A DNA stretch of 56,091 bases from NIOZ-UU13 sp964417935 (GTDB lineage Bacteria; Planctomycetota; Phycisphaerae; Sedimentisphaerales; Anaerobacaceae): contig CAYQKF010000021.1 of assembly GCA_964417935.1 (NCBI GenBank), forward strand, positions 1 through 56,091. Reading direction: 5' to 3'. The notes under the pieces were generated by a model. The model did no database searches. It saw nothing but the letters and a program-made list of their open reading frames with translations, and was not told the origin of the DNA. Positions 34,323 through 43,412 of this stretch are shown in pieces. Each line of letters starts with the position of its first letter. Position 1 is the stretch's first letter. The translations under genes and the position numbers were made by a program.

Positions 34323-37300
34323 ATGGACAAACAGCGATTTATTTGCGAGGCTTTTGGCAGGTTTCTTGTTTTATCGGTAACTTTATTGTCATTTAGCAAT
34401 AATCTTTTTGCTGGGCAGCAGGGCACTTCTGAGCCGGTGCAATACAAGATTTTCCCCTTGAAATACATATCTGTTGAACAGGGCAGGAAGTATCTTGCCG
34501 ATATTAAAATAGGAACGGTTTCGCACATTCCCGGTTCGGCTGCGCTTTTGGTGAGGAGCCAGCCGGACGAGCTGCTCAAAGCAATGACTATTTTGAATCT
34601 TGTTGATAGCCAGGAGCAATTTGCAGTAAGGACGGTTTTTCCCGCTACAGCGACCAAAAAACTTCCTTCCAACAAGAAGATTGCGGCAAAAGTCGGTAAT
34701 ATATCCATCGGGAGCTTCTCTAACCCACCGGCTGTTAATGCCAAAGCCAGGGCAATTGTAGATATCCATAATGGTGCGGTGCTCGTTATTGCGCCGGTTA
34801 GGCTGATGGAGAGAATCCTTTCTGTTGTTAGGCAATTGTCGAGTTCGGATAATCGACTTACACAAAGCAGGCTGGGAACAGCCGATAAGTGGAAAACTCC
34901 TGAATTAGCCAGCCTGGATGTGTCGGGGCTCAATTTTGCAAGAAAAGGCAAAATACAAACCCAGCCAAACACCGTTGCCACCATGCTGGAGCAAGAGATG
35001 CCGGAGCTGCCTGCTGCTGTCAAGTCGTATGAAACGAAGTCGATTCCCAATGGGGAAGATACTCTTCAACTTGCTTTGCCCGAGACGCTTGCTATAACGG
35101 ACTTTTTGGGTTTCGCGGGAGAGCATTTAAATCTGACCTATTTGTACGACCCGCTTAAGGTGAAAGGAAATATTACACTCAGGCCTCATGGCAAGCTTCG
35201 AGGGCCTATCAAGTTAAAGGAGCTGTATCCCCTGCTTGAATCTGTACTACAGTTCCATGGTTTTGTGATGACCCGAAGGGGAGATCTGGTAAGTATAGTT
35301 CCCGCGATAGAAGCACAAAATATTGACCCGGATTTGTACCCTGACGCAAAGGATATCGAGATTGGGGATGCAGTCATAACTCGTGTCTTTAAGCTGCAGC
35401 ACATAGATACAACCAACGCAAAGAATCTTCTGGATGGGATGAAACTCGTCGTTGACGTCAGGCCGATACCCGAAACGAAAACACTTATTGTGACCGGATT
35501 CACATACCGAATGCCGCGTATAGAGGCAATTCTGGACCTGGTGGACAGACCGGGAGAGCCGAAAAAGTTCAGGTTCAGACAGTTACGGTACACGATGGCA
35601 CAGACGCTTGCTCCGAAAATCCAGACCCTTGCCGAGCAGTTAGGAACTATATCCATTACCATTGCCGCAGCGCCGCCGGGGCCGTATAGGCAAAGCGCGA
35701 AAAAGCCTGGCGAAACAACGGCCCAATATACAGCCCGAATTCGCCAGGAACAGGCCCTCGCTGCCCGAAGAAGGCAGCAACCGACTACACCGACGGCTGA
35801 GCCGGCCAAACCCACTGTGTATCTCGATTTCGACGAAAGAACAAACCGCATTTTGATGATAGGCCTTGATGAGCAATTAGATGAAGTCGAAGAGCTGATA
35901 GATACTCTTGACGTGGCACAGCAGGACCTGCGGACTCTGAAATTATACAAAATCGAGTATGTTGATGCCGAGGAGGCAAGAAAGAAACTGGAAGAGCTTG
36001 GTATAATTACCCCCAGCCCGATGACAAGTTATCCTTATTCTTCGAGACTTACGGACGGTACTAAGCCTACCACGACCCAGGCAGCCAGGGCCCAAGCAGC
36101 CAGGACTCAAGCAGCCAGGACTCAAAGAACCGACATAGAAACCGAGGCCCTTGCGGGCGAGCCGCAGGTGGTGGTAGTTGAGCCGACAAATTCGCTTCTG
36201 GTTAACGCAACCGCTGAGCAGCACGTCCAGATAGCTACGATTATCGACTACGTGGACAGCGAAATGCAGGAAGATGAGATACCTTATAAGGTTTATCCCC
36301 TCGAAAACCAGTCGCCTGACCATTTGGCAGGGATTCTGGAGCCACTTATTCAAGAGACTGTTCTGGACAAGGAAGGTAAGATTGAAAGCGTCATAAGAAA
36401 GCAGGATGAGCAAATAACTATAGTTTCCGACCCGAACACTTTTTCACTGATTGTTTATGCAAGCAAAAAGAATCAGGAATGGATAGCGACCCTTATAGAA
36501 AAATTGGACAAGAGAAGGCCGCAGGTCCTTATAGATGTAACACTGGTCCAGATATCGAAGGCAGACGCATTTAATTATGACCTTAATATTATCGAGAGCT
36601 TTCCGGATTTGGTCAGCACATCAGGTCTGACCGGTGCTATTATGCCGGTCGCTGAAGGCGCCAATAGTTTAATCTCAACGCTTTTAAGTAGTGGCAGAGA
36701 CCGCTTTATCGATTTTCAATCTAACCGCGGTGCCGGGACCGGCTTTTATGGCGATAGACACATTAACGCTTTGTTGACTGCTATGCAGACGAAGGATTAC
36801 GGCAGAGTTCTGGCCAAACCCAAAATCCTTGTTAACGACAATGAACCCGGCACGATACACACGGGGGATACTACCTATGTTGCAAAACAAACAGGCACTA
36901 TTATTCAGGGTGCAACAGCAGGTACTGTGCAGACATCGCTCGATTACGACCCATACCCTGCGGGCATAACACTTACAATTACACCTCATATCAGCCGGGG
37001 CAACTTCCTTCGCCTTGATATTAATTTGGAGAGGTCGGATTTTGGAACCATCACCGGAGAGAAGCCCCCGGATACTACAGAAAGTAATATCGAGACGACG
37101 GTTACCGTTCCTGACCGCAGCACTATAATTTTAGGAGGTATGCTGAAACTGAACCAGAGTAAGGGTGGAACAAAGGTGCCCATACTCGGCGATATTCCTC
37201 TTCTGGGCGGATTGTTCAGAAGCACGAGCAACAGCGACCTACAAAGACATTTGTATGTTTTCGTTAAGGCCGAGATTATAAAACCCGATGAAGAAGGGTT

Positions 37301-37442
37301 TGTGGGGGATGATTTGGCACGGATCTCCGATAGAAACAGAGAAGCGTTTGAAAAACACGAAATAGAATTTCAGGACTATCATGACTGGCCGGGTATAAAG
37401 CCAAAAGCAATGAAGCCGTTCAAAGTACTTGATGCACAATAG
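34323..37442 (+). CDS. gspD: Type II secretion secretin
   Basis: The protein has 1039 residues and forms the outer-membrane channel. A cleaved signal lies at about 10-34. Several N-domains follow: LPETLAITDFLGFAGEHLNLTYLYDPLKVKG is the STN/N0-like one, then VFKLQHIDTTNAKNLLDGM, LYKIEYVDAEEARKKLEELG and YKVYPLENQSPDHLAGIL. The secretin core has VLAKPKILVNDNEPGTIHTGD and the signature VPILGDIPLLGGLFRS. It is longer than E. coli GspD (about 650) because of extra N-domains and linkers. One linker carries a 15-bp tandem repeat (TQAARAQAARTQAARTQ). The start has AAGGGGTG upstream. It heads the main part of the operon. Confidence 0.95.
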   Translation: MDKQRFICEAFGRFLVLSVTLLSFSNNLFAGQQGTSEPVQYKIFPLKYISVEQGRKYLADIKIGTVSHIPGSAALLVRSQPDELLKAMTILNLVDSQEQFAVRTVFPATATKKLPSNKKIAAKVGNISIGSFSNPPAVNAKARAIVDIHNGAVLVIAPVRLMERILSVVRQLSSSDNRLTQSRLGTADKWKTPELASLDVSGLNFARKGKIQTQPNTVATMLEQEMPELPAAVKSYETKSIPNGEDTLQLALPETLAITDFLGFAGEHLNLTYLYDPLKVKGNITLRPHGKLRGPIKLKELYPLLESVLQFHGFVMTRRGDLVSIVPAIEAQNIDPDLYPDAKDIEIGDAVITRVFKLQHIDTTNAKNLLDGMKLVVDVRPIPETKTLIVTGFTYRMPRIEAILDLVDRPGEPKKFRFRQLRYTMAQTLAPKIQTLAEQLGTISITIAAAPPGPYRQSAKKPGETTAQYTARIRQEQALAARRRQQPTTPTAEPAKPTVYLDFDERTNRILMIGLDEQLDEVEELIDTLDVAQQDLRTLKLYKIEYVDAEEARKKLEELGIITPSPMTSYPYSSRLTDGTKPTTTQAARAQAARTQAARTQRTDIETEALAGEPQVVVVEPTNSLLVNATAEQHVQIATIIDYVDSEMQEDEIPYKVYPLENQSPDHLAGILEPLIQETVLDKEGKIESVIRKQDEQITIVSDPNTFSLIVYASKKNQEWIATLIEKLDKRRPQVLIDVTLVQISKADAFNYDLNIIESFPDLVSTSGLTGAIMPVAEGANSLISTLLSSGRDRFIDFQSNRGAGTGFYGDRHINALLTAMQTKDYGRVLAKPKILVNDNEPGTIHTGDTTYVAKQTGTIIQGATAGTVQTSLDYDPYPAGITLTITPHISRGNFLRLDINLERSDFGTITGEKPPDTTESNIETTVTVPDRSTIILGGMLKLNQSKGGTKVPILGDIPLLGGLFRSTSNSDLQRHLYVFVKAEIIKPDEEGFVGDDLARISDRNREAFEKHEIEFQDYHDWPGIKPKAMKPFKVLDAQ
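36078..36125 (+). repeat. 15-bp in-frame tandem repeat in gspD
   Basis: Three tandem copies of caagcagccaggact-like sequence encode TQAAR units in a linker between secretin N-domains. The second and third copies are identical, so the array is young or prone to slippage. Confidence 0.85.
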
Positions 37443-37444
37443 TA

Positions 37445-37516
37445 CAGAAGTCAGAGGACAGAGGTCAGAAGTCAGAGGACAGAGGTCAGAAGTCAGAGGA
37501 CAGAGGTCAGAAGTCG
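37445..37516. repeat. 21-bp tandem repeat between gspD and gspE
   Basis: About 3.4 copies of cagaagtcagaggacagaggt follow the gspD stop. The frame is open across it in phase with gspE and would add RGQRSEV units, but the likely gspE start lies after it. A related family lies at 48318-48452. Confidence 0.9.
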
Positions 37517-37521
37517 GAATA

Positions 37522-39228
37522 ATGAAAAATCTTCTTATACAAACTGCTAAGCGGACCGGCCTGGTTGACGCCGAGCAATTGGCCAAATTTCTGGAAGACA
37601 ACAGCGACCAGGTACGGCTCGATGAAGCTCTGCTTAACTGTCCGTACTTTACCGAAGATGTGGTTTTGAAGCTGTTTGCTGAAGCGCTCGGCTGGGAATT
37701 TATCTCGGAGATATCGGCAAAGGCCGTACCGTCCGAATTCGTAGAGGCTGTTCCCGCCACTTATGCTCAGCACCATTTTCTTATAGGGATAAAACCCCAA
37801 GCTGATAACGGTGAGCTGACCGTGGTTTTGTCCAAACCGCTGGATGCGAATGCCCTGGATAACGTCTCGAAGATGACGGGCCTTCCGGTCAGGGCGGCAA
37901 TATCCACCCGCGCTGCCATTACCTCCGTAATAGATGTCGCCTACGAGCAGAGAAGTACGGTCATCGAAGAAGTGGCCGAAGAGCTTGATTCGCAAAATCT
38001 CGACCAGCTTATCGACGAAGTAGCAACTTCGGATGACCTGCTTGATGTGGTGAATCGGCCGCCGGTCATCAGACTGGTCAACGATATTCTCTTTAGGGCT
38101 CTGCAATTAAGGGCCAGCGATATTCACGTTCATCCGTATGAGTCGAAGATTCAGATTCGCTATCGTATTGACGGTATTTTATATGACACCCTGAGTTTGA
38201 ACAAAAATGTCCTGCCATTGATTATCTCTCGTATCAAGGTTATGGCAGGTATGGACATTGCCGAGCGTCGGCTTCCACAGGACGGCAGGTGCAGTGTTCG
38301 CTTAGGCCAGCGTGAAGTCGATTTGCGTATCAGCACCGTGCCGACCAGTTACGGCGAACGCAGTGTCCTGCGATTGCTCGACAAAAGCACAGGCCTGTTC
38401 GGATTAAACGAGCTGGGCCTGTTGGGGGATGATTTGAAAAAATTCGACTCTCTGCTCAACCGCTCTCACGGCGTGATTTTCGTAACCGGCCCGACCGGCA
38501 GCGGGAAAAGCACAACCCTTTACGCCTGCCTTAACAGGATTAACTCGGCAGAAAAAAATGTTATAACCATAGAGGACCCAATTGAATACCAGCTCGAAGG
38601 AATCAGTCAGATTCAGGTTGCCAGTAAGAAAGGTATGACTTTTGCGACCTCACTTCGGCACGTGCTGCGTCAGGACCCGGATGTTATAATGGTCGGCGAA
38701 GTTCGAGATATTGAGACTGCCCGTATGGCGATACAATCTTCGCTTACCGGTCATCTGGTTTTCAGTACGCTGCACACGAACGACTCGGCCGGAGCGGTGA
38801 GCCGGCTTTTGGATTTAGGAGTCGAGCCGTATTTGGTAAGCTCCTCACTGATTGCCATAATAGCTCAGCGATTGGTGCGAAAGGTCTGCCCGGATTGCAG
38901 AAAGGTTGCCGAACCTTCGCCCCACGAATTAAGAGAGCTTGGCCTGGGAGCGGAGGCGGTTACAAACGGTGCTAAATTCTTCGTCGGCGAAGGCTGTGAT
39001 AAATGTTTTCAGACCGGTTATCGCGGTCGAACTGGTATCTATGAAATGATGTTAATTAACGAAGAGGTCCGGAACCTGATATACAAGAGGGAAAGTGCCG
39101 GTACAATAAAGAAGTTTGCCCTTGACGCAGGCCTGCAGACCCTGCGTATGGACGGAGCCAGGAAGGTCCTGGCCGGGATAACCACTATCTCTGAAGTCTT
39201 GAGAGTAACGCAGGCCGACGTTATGTAA
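37522..39228 (+). CDS. gspE: Type II secretion ATPase
   Basis: The protein has 568 residues from ATG 37522. It is the cytoplasmic ATPase that powers pseudopilus assembly. The N-terminal domain begins LIQTAKRTGLVDAEQLAKFLEDN (MshEN-like). Walker A is GPTGSGKSTTLYA, the Asp and Walker B regions include ITIEDPIEYQLEGISQIQV and LRQDPDVIMVGEVRDIETA, and the zinc site is CPDC...CDKC. The longer start at 37429 would place a tandem repeat in the protein and overlap gspD, so I reject it. GGAAT lies before ATG 37522. It is followed by gspF. Confidence 0.96.
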   Translation: MKNLLIQTAKRTGLVDAEQLAKFLEDNSDQVRLDEALLNCPYFTEDVVLKLFAEALGWEFISEISAKAVPSEFVEAVPATYAQHHFLIGIKPQADNGELTVVLSKPLDANALDNVSKMTGLPVRAAISTRAAITSVIDVAYEQRSTVIEEVAEELDSQNLDQLIDEVATSDDLLDVVNRPPVIRLVNDILFRALQLRASDIHVHPYESKIQIRYRIDGILYDTLSLNKNVLPLIISRIKVMAGMDIAERRLPQDGRCSVRLGQREVDLRISTVPTSYGERSVLRLLDKSTGLFGLNELGLLGDDLKKFDSLLNRSHGVIFVTGPTGSGKSTTLYACLNRINSAEKNVITIEDPIEYQLEGISQIQVASKKGMTFATSLRHVLRQDPDVIMVGEVRDIETARMAIQSSLTGHLVFSTLHTNDSAGAVSRLLDLGVEPYLVSSSLIAIIAQRLVRKVCPDCRKVAEPSPHELRELGLGAEAVTNGAKFFVGEGCDKCFQTGYRGRTGIYEMMLINEEVRNLIYKRESAGTIKKFALDAGLQTLRMDGARKVLAGITTISEVLRVTQADVM

Positions 39229-39251
39229 AGGAAAATAAATCAAAAATTGAA

Positions 39252-39322
39252 TGATACTCGATGCTCGATGCTGGATGCTCGCAAGGCCAAAACGGGAATC
39301 GAGTATCAAGTATCGAGTATCG
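39252..39322. repeat. gatactcgatgctcg inverted repeat between gspE and gspF
   Basis: gatactcgatgctcgatgctggatgctcg at the left faces aatcgagtatcaagtatcgagtatcg at the right. It ends four bases before the gspF start codon. A related sequence occurs at 41041-41112. Confidence 0.85.
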
Positions 39323-39325
39323 AAA

Positions 39326-40543
39326 ATGCCCAGATACCATTATACAGCGATAGCAGCAAGCGGGAAAAAAGTCAAAGGCTCGGTTACCGCTGAAAGCCCC
39401 TATTCGGTACGAAAACAGCTTAGGGTGCGCAGCATTCACCCTTCGTCAGTTACCGAGGTCCGCTCCAGAGCCGAAAGTAAAATTGCTTTGTTTTCAATCT
39501 TCGCTAAACGCAGCAAGACCCAGATAATCGACTTTACCAAGCAAATGGCCACGCTGCTTAATTCGGGTATTAAGCTGACCGAGGCGCTTTCAGTGCTCAC
39601 GCTACAAACGTCCGATATGCGGTTTCGAAACGCCATTATCGACATTCGCGACCGTGTTGTTACCGGCGAGTCATTTACCGATGCCCTGAAAGATTATAGC
39701 GATTATTTTGATGTCATATATGTAAGTATGGTTCGCGTGGGCGAGGTTACCGGCTCATTGGGGCTGAGCCTGACGACTATTGCCGGCTTTATGGAAAAAC
39801 GCCAGCGAGTCGAGTCGAAGGTAATCACAGCAATGGTATATCCGATTGTTCTGATTTTGTTTTGCATCGCTGCGATTTTGATTCTGACGACCAAGGTCAT
39901 CCCCACTATTGGTGAACAGATTATAAGGGCGGGACAGGAATTACCCTGGATTACCAGGCGATTGATGGACGTCGGTTATGTACTGACCAGCTGGTGGTTG
40001 TTGGTGGTCATCGCAGCAGTTTTTGGGATTGTCTATGGTTTCAGGCGGTTTCTTAAAACCGACCGGGGTGCCTATTTGCGTGATAGGTTTCTATTGTCTT
40101 TACCGTTGTTCGGCCCCCTTATAAAACAGCGTGTTGTCGCGCGTTTTGCTTCTACGCTTTCGACACTTCTCAACTCAGGGCTTGCGATGGCCGAGTCTCT
40201 TCGGGTTGTGGCAGAGGTTACCGGCAACAGCCTTATGAAAAGGGCCATTAAGCAGGCCCGTGAAAGGATTCTCGCAGGTGCTGATATTGCAACGCCGTTG
40301 CGGGACAGCGGTGTTATCGACCCTGCTATTGCCCACATGGTTGCCGTCGGCGAAAAAAGCGGCGAATTGGAAAAGATGCTTAAAAATATCAGCGACAACC
40401 TCGAGGCCTCGACCGATATAGTGATTGAAAGACTAAGTGCTGCGGTTGAGCCGCTTATTATAATTATTATGGCTGCAATAGTAGGTATGATTGCTTATGC
40501 GACGATTTTGCCGATTTTGAAAATTTCAGCGGTAAAGTTTTGA
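39326..40543 (+). CDS. gspF: Type II secretion inner-membrane platform protein
   Basis: The protein has 405 residues from ATG 39326, the usual GspF length. MPRYHYTAIAASGKKVKGSVTAES is the normal start. Two repeated cytoplasmic domains carry FTKQMATLLNSGIKLTEAL and FASTLSTLLNSGLAMAESLRV, and hydrophobic helices (VITAMVYPIVLILFCIAAILIL; WWLLVVIAAVFGIVYGF; PLIIIIMAAIVGMIAYATIL) place it in the inner membrane. It couples the ATPase to the pseudopilus. The frame is open upstream to 39251 through repeat DNA, which I leave out. Confidence 0.96.
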   Translation: MPRYHYTAIAASGKKVKGSVTAESPYSVRKQLRVRSIHPSSVTEVRSRAESKIALFSIFAKRSKTQIIDFTKQMATLLNSGIKLTEALSVLTLQTSDMRFRNAIIDIRDRVVTGESFTDALKDYSDYFDVIYVSMVRVGEVTGSLGLSLTTIAGFMEKRQRVESKVITAMVYPIVLILFCIAAILILTTKVIPTIGEQIIRAGQELPWITRRLMDVGYVLTSWWLLVVIAAVFGIVYGFRRFLKTDRGAYLRDRFLLSLPLFGPLIKQRVVARFASTLSTLLNSGLAMAESLRVVAEVTGNSLMKRAIKQARERILAGADIATPLRDSGVIDPAIAHMVAVGEKSGELEKMLKNISDNLEASTDIVIERLSAAVEPLIIIIMAAIVGMIAYATILPILKISAVKF

Positions 40544-40570
40544 GTAACTGTTTTAGGAATTTGAAAACAA

Positions 40571-41002
40571 ATGAAAAGAAGAAAGAGAAAAACGAGAAAA
40601 GGCTTTACGATGGTCGAGCTTATGGCCGTGCTGATTATCCTCGGCTTGCTTGCTACTGTGCTCGTACGTAATTTCATGGGCCAGACTGATAGAGCCCGGG
40701 TCATAACTACGAAGGCCAATTTAAAGATTCTTCATTCCGCGATTAGTCACTTCAAGATGGAAACCGGCCGGTTCCCGACCGAAGATGAAGGTCTTATAGC
40801 TCTTATTGAGCAGCCCAGTGACGTTGAAACCTGGGAGCCCGGCGGTTATCTGGAAAGTACGGAGATACCCAAAGACGGTTGGCAAAACGATTTTATCTAC
40901 GAGCTTTATCCGGAGAGCGGAAAGCAGTTTGTAATCAGAAGTTGCGGTCCCGACGGCGAAGAGGGCACTGAGGATGACTTGCTCAGCACTGATGCATACT
41001 GA
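40571..41002 (+). CDS. gspG: Major pseudopilin
   Basis: The protein has 143 residues. The leader KTRKGFTMVELMAVLIILGLLATV is cut after Gly and N-methylated by prepilin peptidase. GRFPTEDEGLIALIEQP and ETWEPGGYLESTEIPKDGWQNDFIYELYPE are diagnostic for GspG, and PDGEEGTEDDL is its calcium-binding end. It polymerises into the pseudopilus. It starts 27 bases after gspF. Confidence 0.97.
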   Translation: MKRRKRKTRKGFTMVELMAVLIILGLLATVLVRNFMGQTDRARVITTKANLKILHSAISHFKMETGRFPTEDEGLIALIEQPSDVETWEPGGYLESTEIPKDGWQNDFIYELYPESGKQFVIRSCGPDGEEGTEDDLLSTDAY

Positions 41003-41633
41003 ACTGGATGCTTCGGCCTTCGCTGAAGCTACGGCGGACAAGCGATACCGGATACTCGATACTCGCAGGAAAAAGGACGAGAATCGAGCATCGAGAATCG
41101 AGCATCGAGTACGCGGCTTTACGTTAACCGAATTGGTTGTAGTGATTTTGGTGGTTTCGATGTTTGTGCTTTTGGCACAGATGCACCTTTTCGGATTGCT
41201 CAGAAAGAGTACATTCAGGGCGCAGGTGCAGGAACTTGTCTCGACAATGCAAATGGCCGCCGGTGCCGCAGCCGAGAGCGATAGAAGATATGAAGTTATT
41301 ATTGACCTGGCAGAGCAGGGATATATGCTTCGCCAGATTACTACCGCTGACCTCTCGCAGGTTCTTGAAGAGGAGATTATCATCGAAGATAATTTTAGCG
41401 ATAATTGCCGGTTGGATTATGTCCTGTTCGATGACGGAGAGTTCACCAATGAGGACAGAGCGAAGTTCAGGGCAGGGCATTCGGGCTGGGCATACGGCGG
41501 GAAAATCGTCCTTCTCGACGAAAAAGAGCAGCCGTATTCGATTGTTGTCAATCGGCTCAATAGAATGATTACGTTAGTGGAAGGTGATGTCGAACTTTTA
41601 AGGCCGAAAAATAAAGATGATGTGCCGTTCTAA
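40992..41633 (+). CDS. Minor pseudopilin, GspH-like, with repeat-encoded leader
   Basis: The protein has 213 residues from ATG 40992 (an upstream ATG at 40974 adds six). The prepilin helix RGFTLTELVVVILVVSMFVLLAQ is clear, followed by a soluble domain ending in VVNRLNRMITLVEGDVELL. The gene order suggests GspH. The leader of about 40 residues is far longer than usual and consists of DASAFAEATADKRY and IEHR-type sequence encoded by palindromic repeats. No nearer start codon exists in frame, so the repeats are translated or the gene uses an upstream start. It overlaps the end of gspG. Confidence 0.8.
   Translation: MHTELDASAFAEATADKRYRILDTRRKKDENRASRIEHRVRGFTLTELVVVILVVSMFVLLAQMHLFGLLRKSTFRAQVQELVSTMQMAAGAAAESDRRYEVIIDLAEQGYMLRQITTADLSQVLEEEIIIEDNFSDNCRLDYVLFDDGEFTNEDRAKFRAGHSGWAYGGKIVLLDEKEQPYSIVVNRLNRMITLVEGDVELLRPKNKDDVPF
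41007..41112. repeat. Composite repeat in the 5' end of the gspH-like gene
   Basis: gatgcttcggccttcgctgaag (with ctacggcggacaagcgat) matches the 44-bp repeat at 26593-26680. It is followed by gatactcgatactcgc...gagaatcgagcatcgag, an inverted arm of the family at 39252-39322. The reading frame passes through both. Confidence 0.85.
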
Positions 41634-42546
41634 AAATAGTGATGCGTGGCACGGGCTTGCAGTCCGTGAAAACACGGCCAAGATGGCCGTGCCACATTTG
41701 TTGTGCGCTGTAGGTGATACGTATCCCCAGGCACGCAAAACGCAATACGCAATACGCAATGCGAAAGAGAAAGCTTTCAGCCTGGTAGAGGTTTTAACCG
41801 CTTTGGCTATACTTGCGCTTATCAGCTCAAGCGTATTGGTCGTCATAAACCGCTGTGTGGCCTCAGCGGCGGATTCGTCTCTGCGGATGCAGGCCTTTGA
41901 AGTCGCCCGCGAGAATATGGAAAAGCTGCTTGCTTTGTTCTTAGTCCAGGAGACTGTCGAGTACGGCGAAAGTGATAAGTATCCCGAGATTACATGGCAG
42001 AGGGTTGTCGATACGTTTTACGAGCCGATAACGGCGCGAATGTGGCTCAGGGGTGTCTGCTCGGCCCAATACACCGACACAGAAGGGCAGGAGCAAACGG
42101 TTGAGCTAACGCACTGGCTGACCGATCTAACAAAAGAGCAGTTGCTTGAAATTGAGACACGCGACCAAGAGGAAGGGCAATTAGCTGCCCAACTCATCGC
42201 AACGCTTGAGGAAGCTGCCGAGTATGCCGGTGTCGATGTAGAGACCATCGAGCGATGGCTCGAAAATGGTCTGCTCACTACTGATGATGGCTCTTTCGTC
42301 ATGATGAATCTCGATATCTATAAACACAGCGGCGGCAATCCTAGCCCAAAGGACAAGAGCCTGCAGGTGAAATCTGAAGCCGAGCTGATAAGGCTGATGA
42401 CCGAACAAGGTGCGCCAGATGGGACAAAGGCTGATAAACAGACCCAGCAGGATGAGATAGACCCAAAGACGGGCTTGTCATACAGAGAGCTTGAAGGGAT
42501 GGACATCTCCGAGATTTGGGAATTAATGAAAAATCGACAGCGATAG
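41617..42546 (+). CDS. Minor pseudopilin, GspI-like, with HTH-like insertion
   Basis: The protein has up to 309 residues, against about 120 in E. coli GspI. KAFSLVEVLTALAILALISS is the prepilin helix. About 55 residues precede it, encoded by the 50-bp hairpin and by a cgcaatacgcaat repeat (TQYAIRNAKE); the true start could be 41617, 41620 or 41683. Residues about 190-235 read TLEEAAEYAGVDVETIERW, then LENGLLTTDDGSFVMMN, which looks like an excisionase/MerR helix-turn-helix with its wing. The tail is acidic and disordered. It is probably a pseudopilus tip subunit. The stop overlaps the next frame, so translation is likely coupled. Confidence 0.8.
   Translation: MMCRSKNSDAWHGLAVRENTAKMAVPHLLCAVGDTYPQARKTQYAIRNAKEKAFSLVEVLTALAILALISSSVLVVINRCVASAADSSLRMQAFEVARENMEKLLALFLVQETVEYGESDKYPEITWQRVVDTFYEPITARMWLRGVCSAQYTDTEGQEQTVELTHWLTDLTKEQLLEIETRDQEEGQLAAQLIATLEEAAEYAGVDVETIERWLENGLLTTDDGSFVMMNLDIYKHSGGNPSPKDKSLQVKSEAELIRLMTEQGAPDGTKADKQTQQDEIDPKTGLSYRELEGMDISEIWELMKNRQR
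41646..41695. repeat. 50-bp double hairpin, copy B
   Basis: This is the reverse complement of 1429-1478 apart from two bases. It lies between gspH and gspI in the operon, in the part that encodes the extended leader of the gspI-like protein. It has none of the terminal repeats that flank copy A. Confidence 0.85.
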
Positions 42547-42560
42547 GAGTTTTGATTGCG

Positions 42561-43412
42561 ATGAAGTCAGTCGGGGCTAAATATGATACGAAAAAGGCTT
42601 TTGGCACATGCAGAGTGCGGCTGGGTTTTTCGCTGGCTGAAGTCATTACGGCCCTGACGATAGGGGCGATGGTCCTGGTCGCGGTGCTTGGTATTTATGG
42701 CCGGGCCGAGCGCTCGGCTGCTGCGGTTACACGCAAGCTGGACAGCTCACGGTTGCCATCTGAGGTCCTGCAGCGCATCGCCGAGGACCTCGACGGAATA
42801 ATTTCGACCGGCTCAGATACGAAAATCACCATTGAGAATAAATTCGAGAGCGGCTTGGCCACTGCCAGGCTCACAATTACAAGAATTTTCTACGACAGCA
42901 GGAATAAGGAACAGACATTCGAAAAAATTGTTTGGCAGAGTAACTATGACTTTGAGGGTGGCATCGACGGCCTGGTTCTTTACCGAAGCCACAGCGGAAT
43001 CACCCTGGAAGATAAACTGCTCGATAAGAATAAAGATGATTGGGAAAGAGAGCTTTTTGTGCCGATTTGCACCGGTATTACTTTTTTCAGGATAAGGGTC
43101 CCCCGGGGTGAAACTCCTCTGGATAGATGGACGAGCAGCTCACTGCCTCCCGGTATTGAGGTTGCTATCTCTGCTGCTGAGCCTTTTAAGAAAGCGAACG
43201 GCACGCTGGACGTGCCGGATGAAGAGAAAATCACGCGAACCATAGCTATAGACAGGACCAGAAAAATCAAATTCTCAATCGAGAAAAGAGATTTCGGCCA
43301 AGTTGAAGACAAAGAGCAAGAAAGTGTGCCCTTGCCCGATGGCAAGCCGTCACCGTCTGGTAAGACGCCACCGCCAGAGGACCCGAAAAAAACCAAAGAA
43401 ATAAAGCGATGA
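42561..43412 (+). CDS. Minor pseudopilin, GspJ-like
   Basis: The protein has 283 residues from ATG 42561 (AGGAG about 11 bases upstream). GFSLAEVITALTIGAMVLVAVLGIYGRAE is the prepilin helix. A beta-rich domain follows, including LQRIAEDLDGII and FEGGIDGLVLYR with an IWQSNYDF-type segment, then a proline-rich tail (PLPDGKPSPSGKTPPPE). Order and length suit GspJ, which joins the pseudopilus tip. Its last four bases (ATGA) overlap the start of gspK. Confidence 0.85.
   Translation: MKSVGAKYDTKKAFGTCRVRLGFSLAEVITALTIGAMVLVAVLGIYGRAERSAAAVTRKLDSSRLPSEVLQRIAEDLDGIISTGSDTKITIENKFESGLATARLTITRIFYDSRNKEQTFEKIVWQSNYDFEGGIDGLVLYRSHSGITLEDKLLDKNKDDWERELFVPICTGITFFRIRVPRGETPLDRWTSSSLPPGIEVAISAAEPFKKANGTLDVPDEEKITRTIAIDRTRKIKFSIEKRDFGQVEDKEQESVPLPDGKPSPSGKTPPPEDPKKTKEIKR

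Noticed and set aside
35186..35950. Minus-strand frame of 254 codons in gspD
   Set aside because: Antisense to a clear secretin; composition is typical of a shadow frame.
39251..39325. Upstream extension of gspF
   Set aside because: It is repeat DNA; the family start MPRYHYTA lies at 39326.
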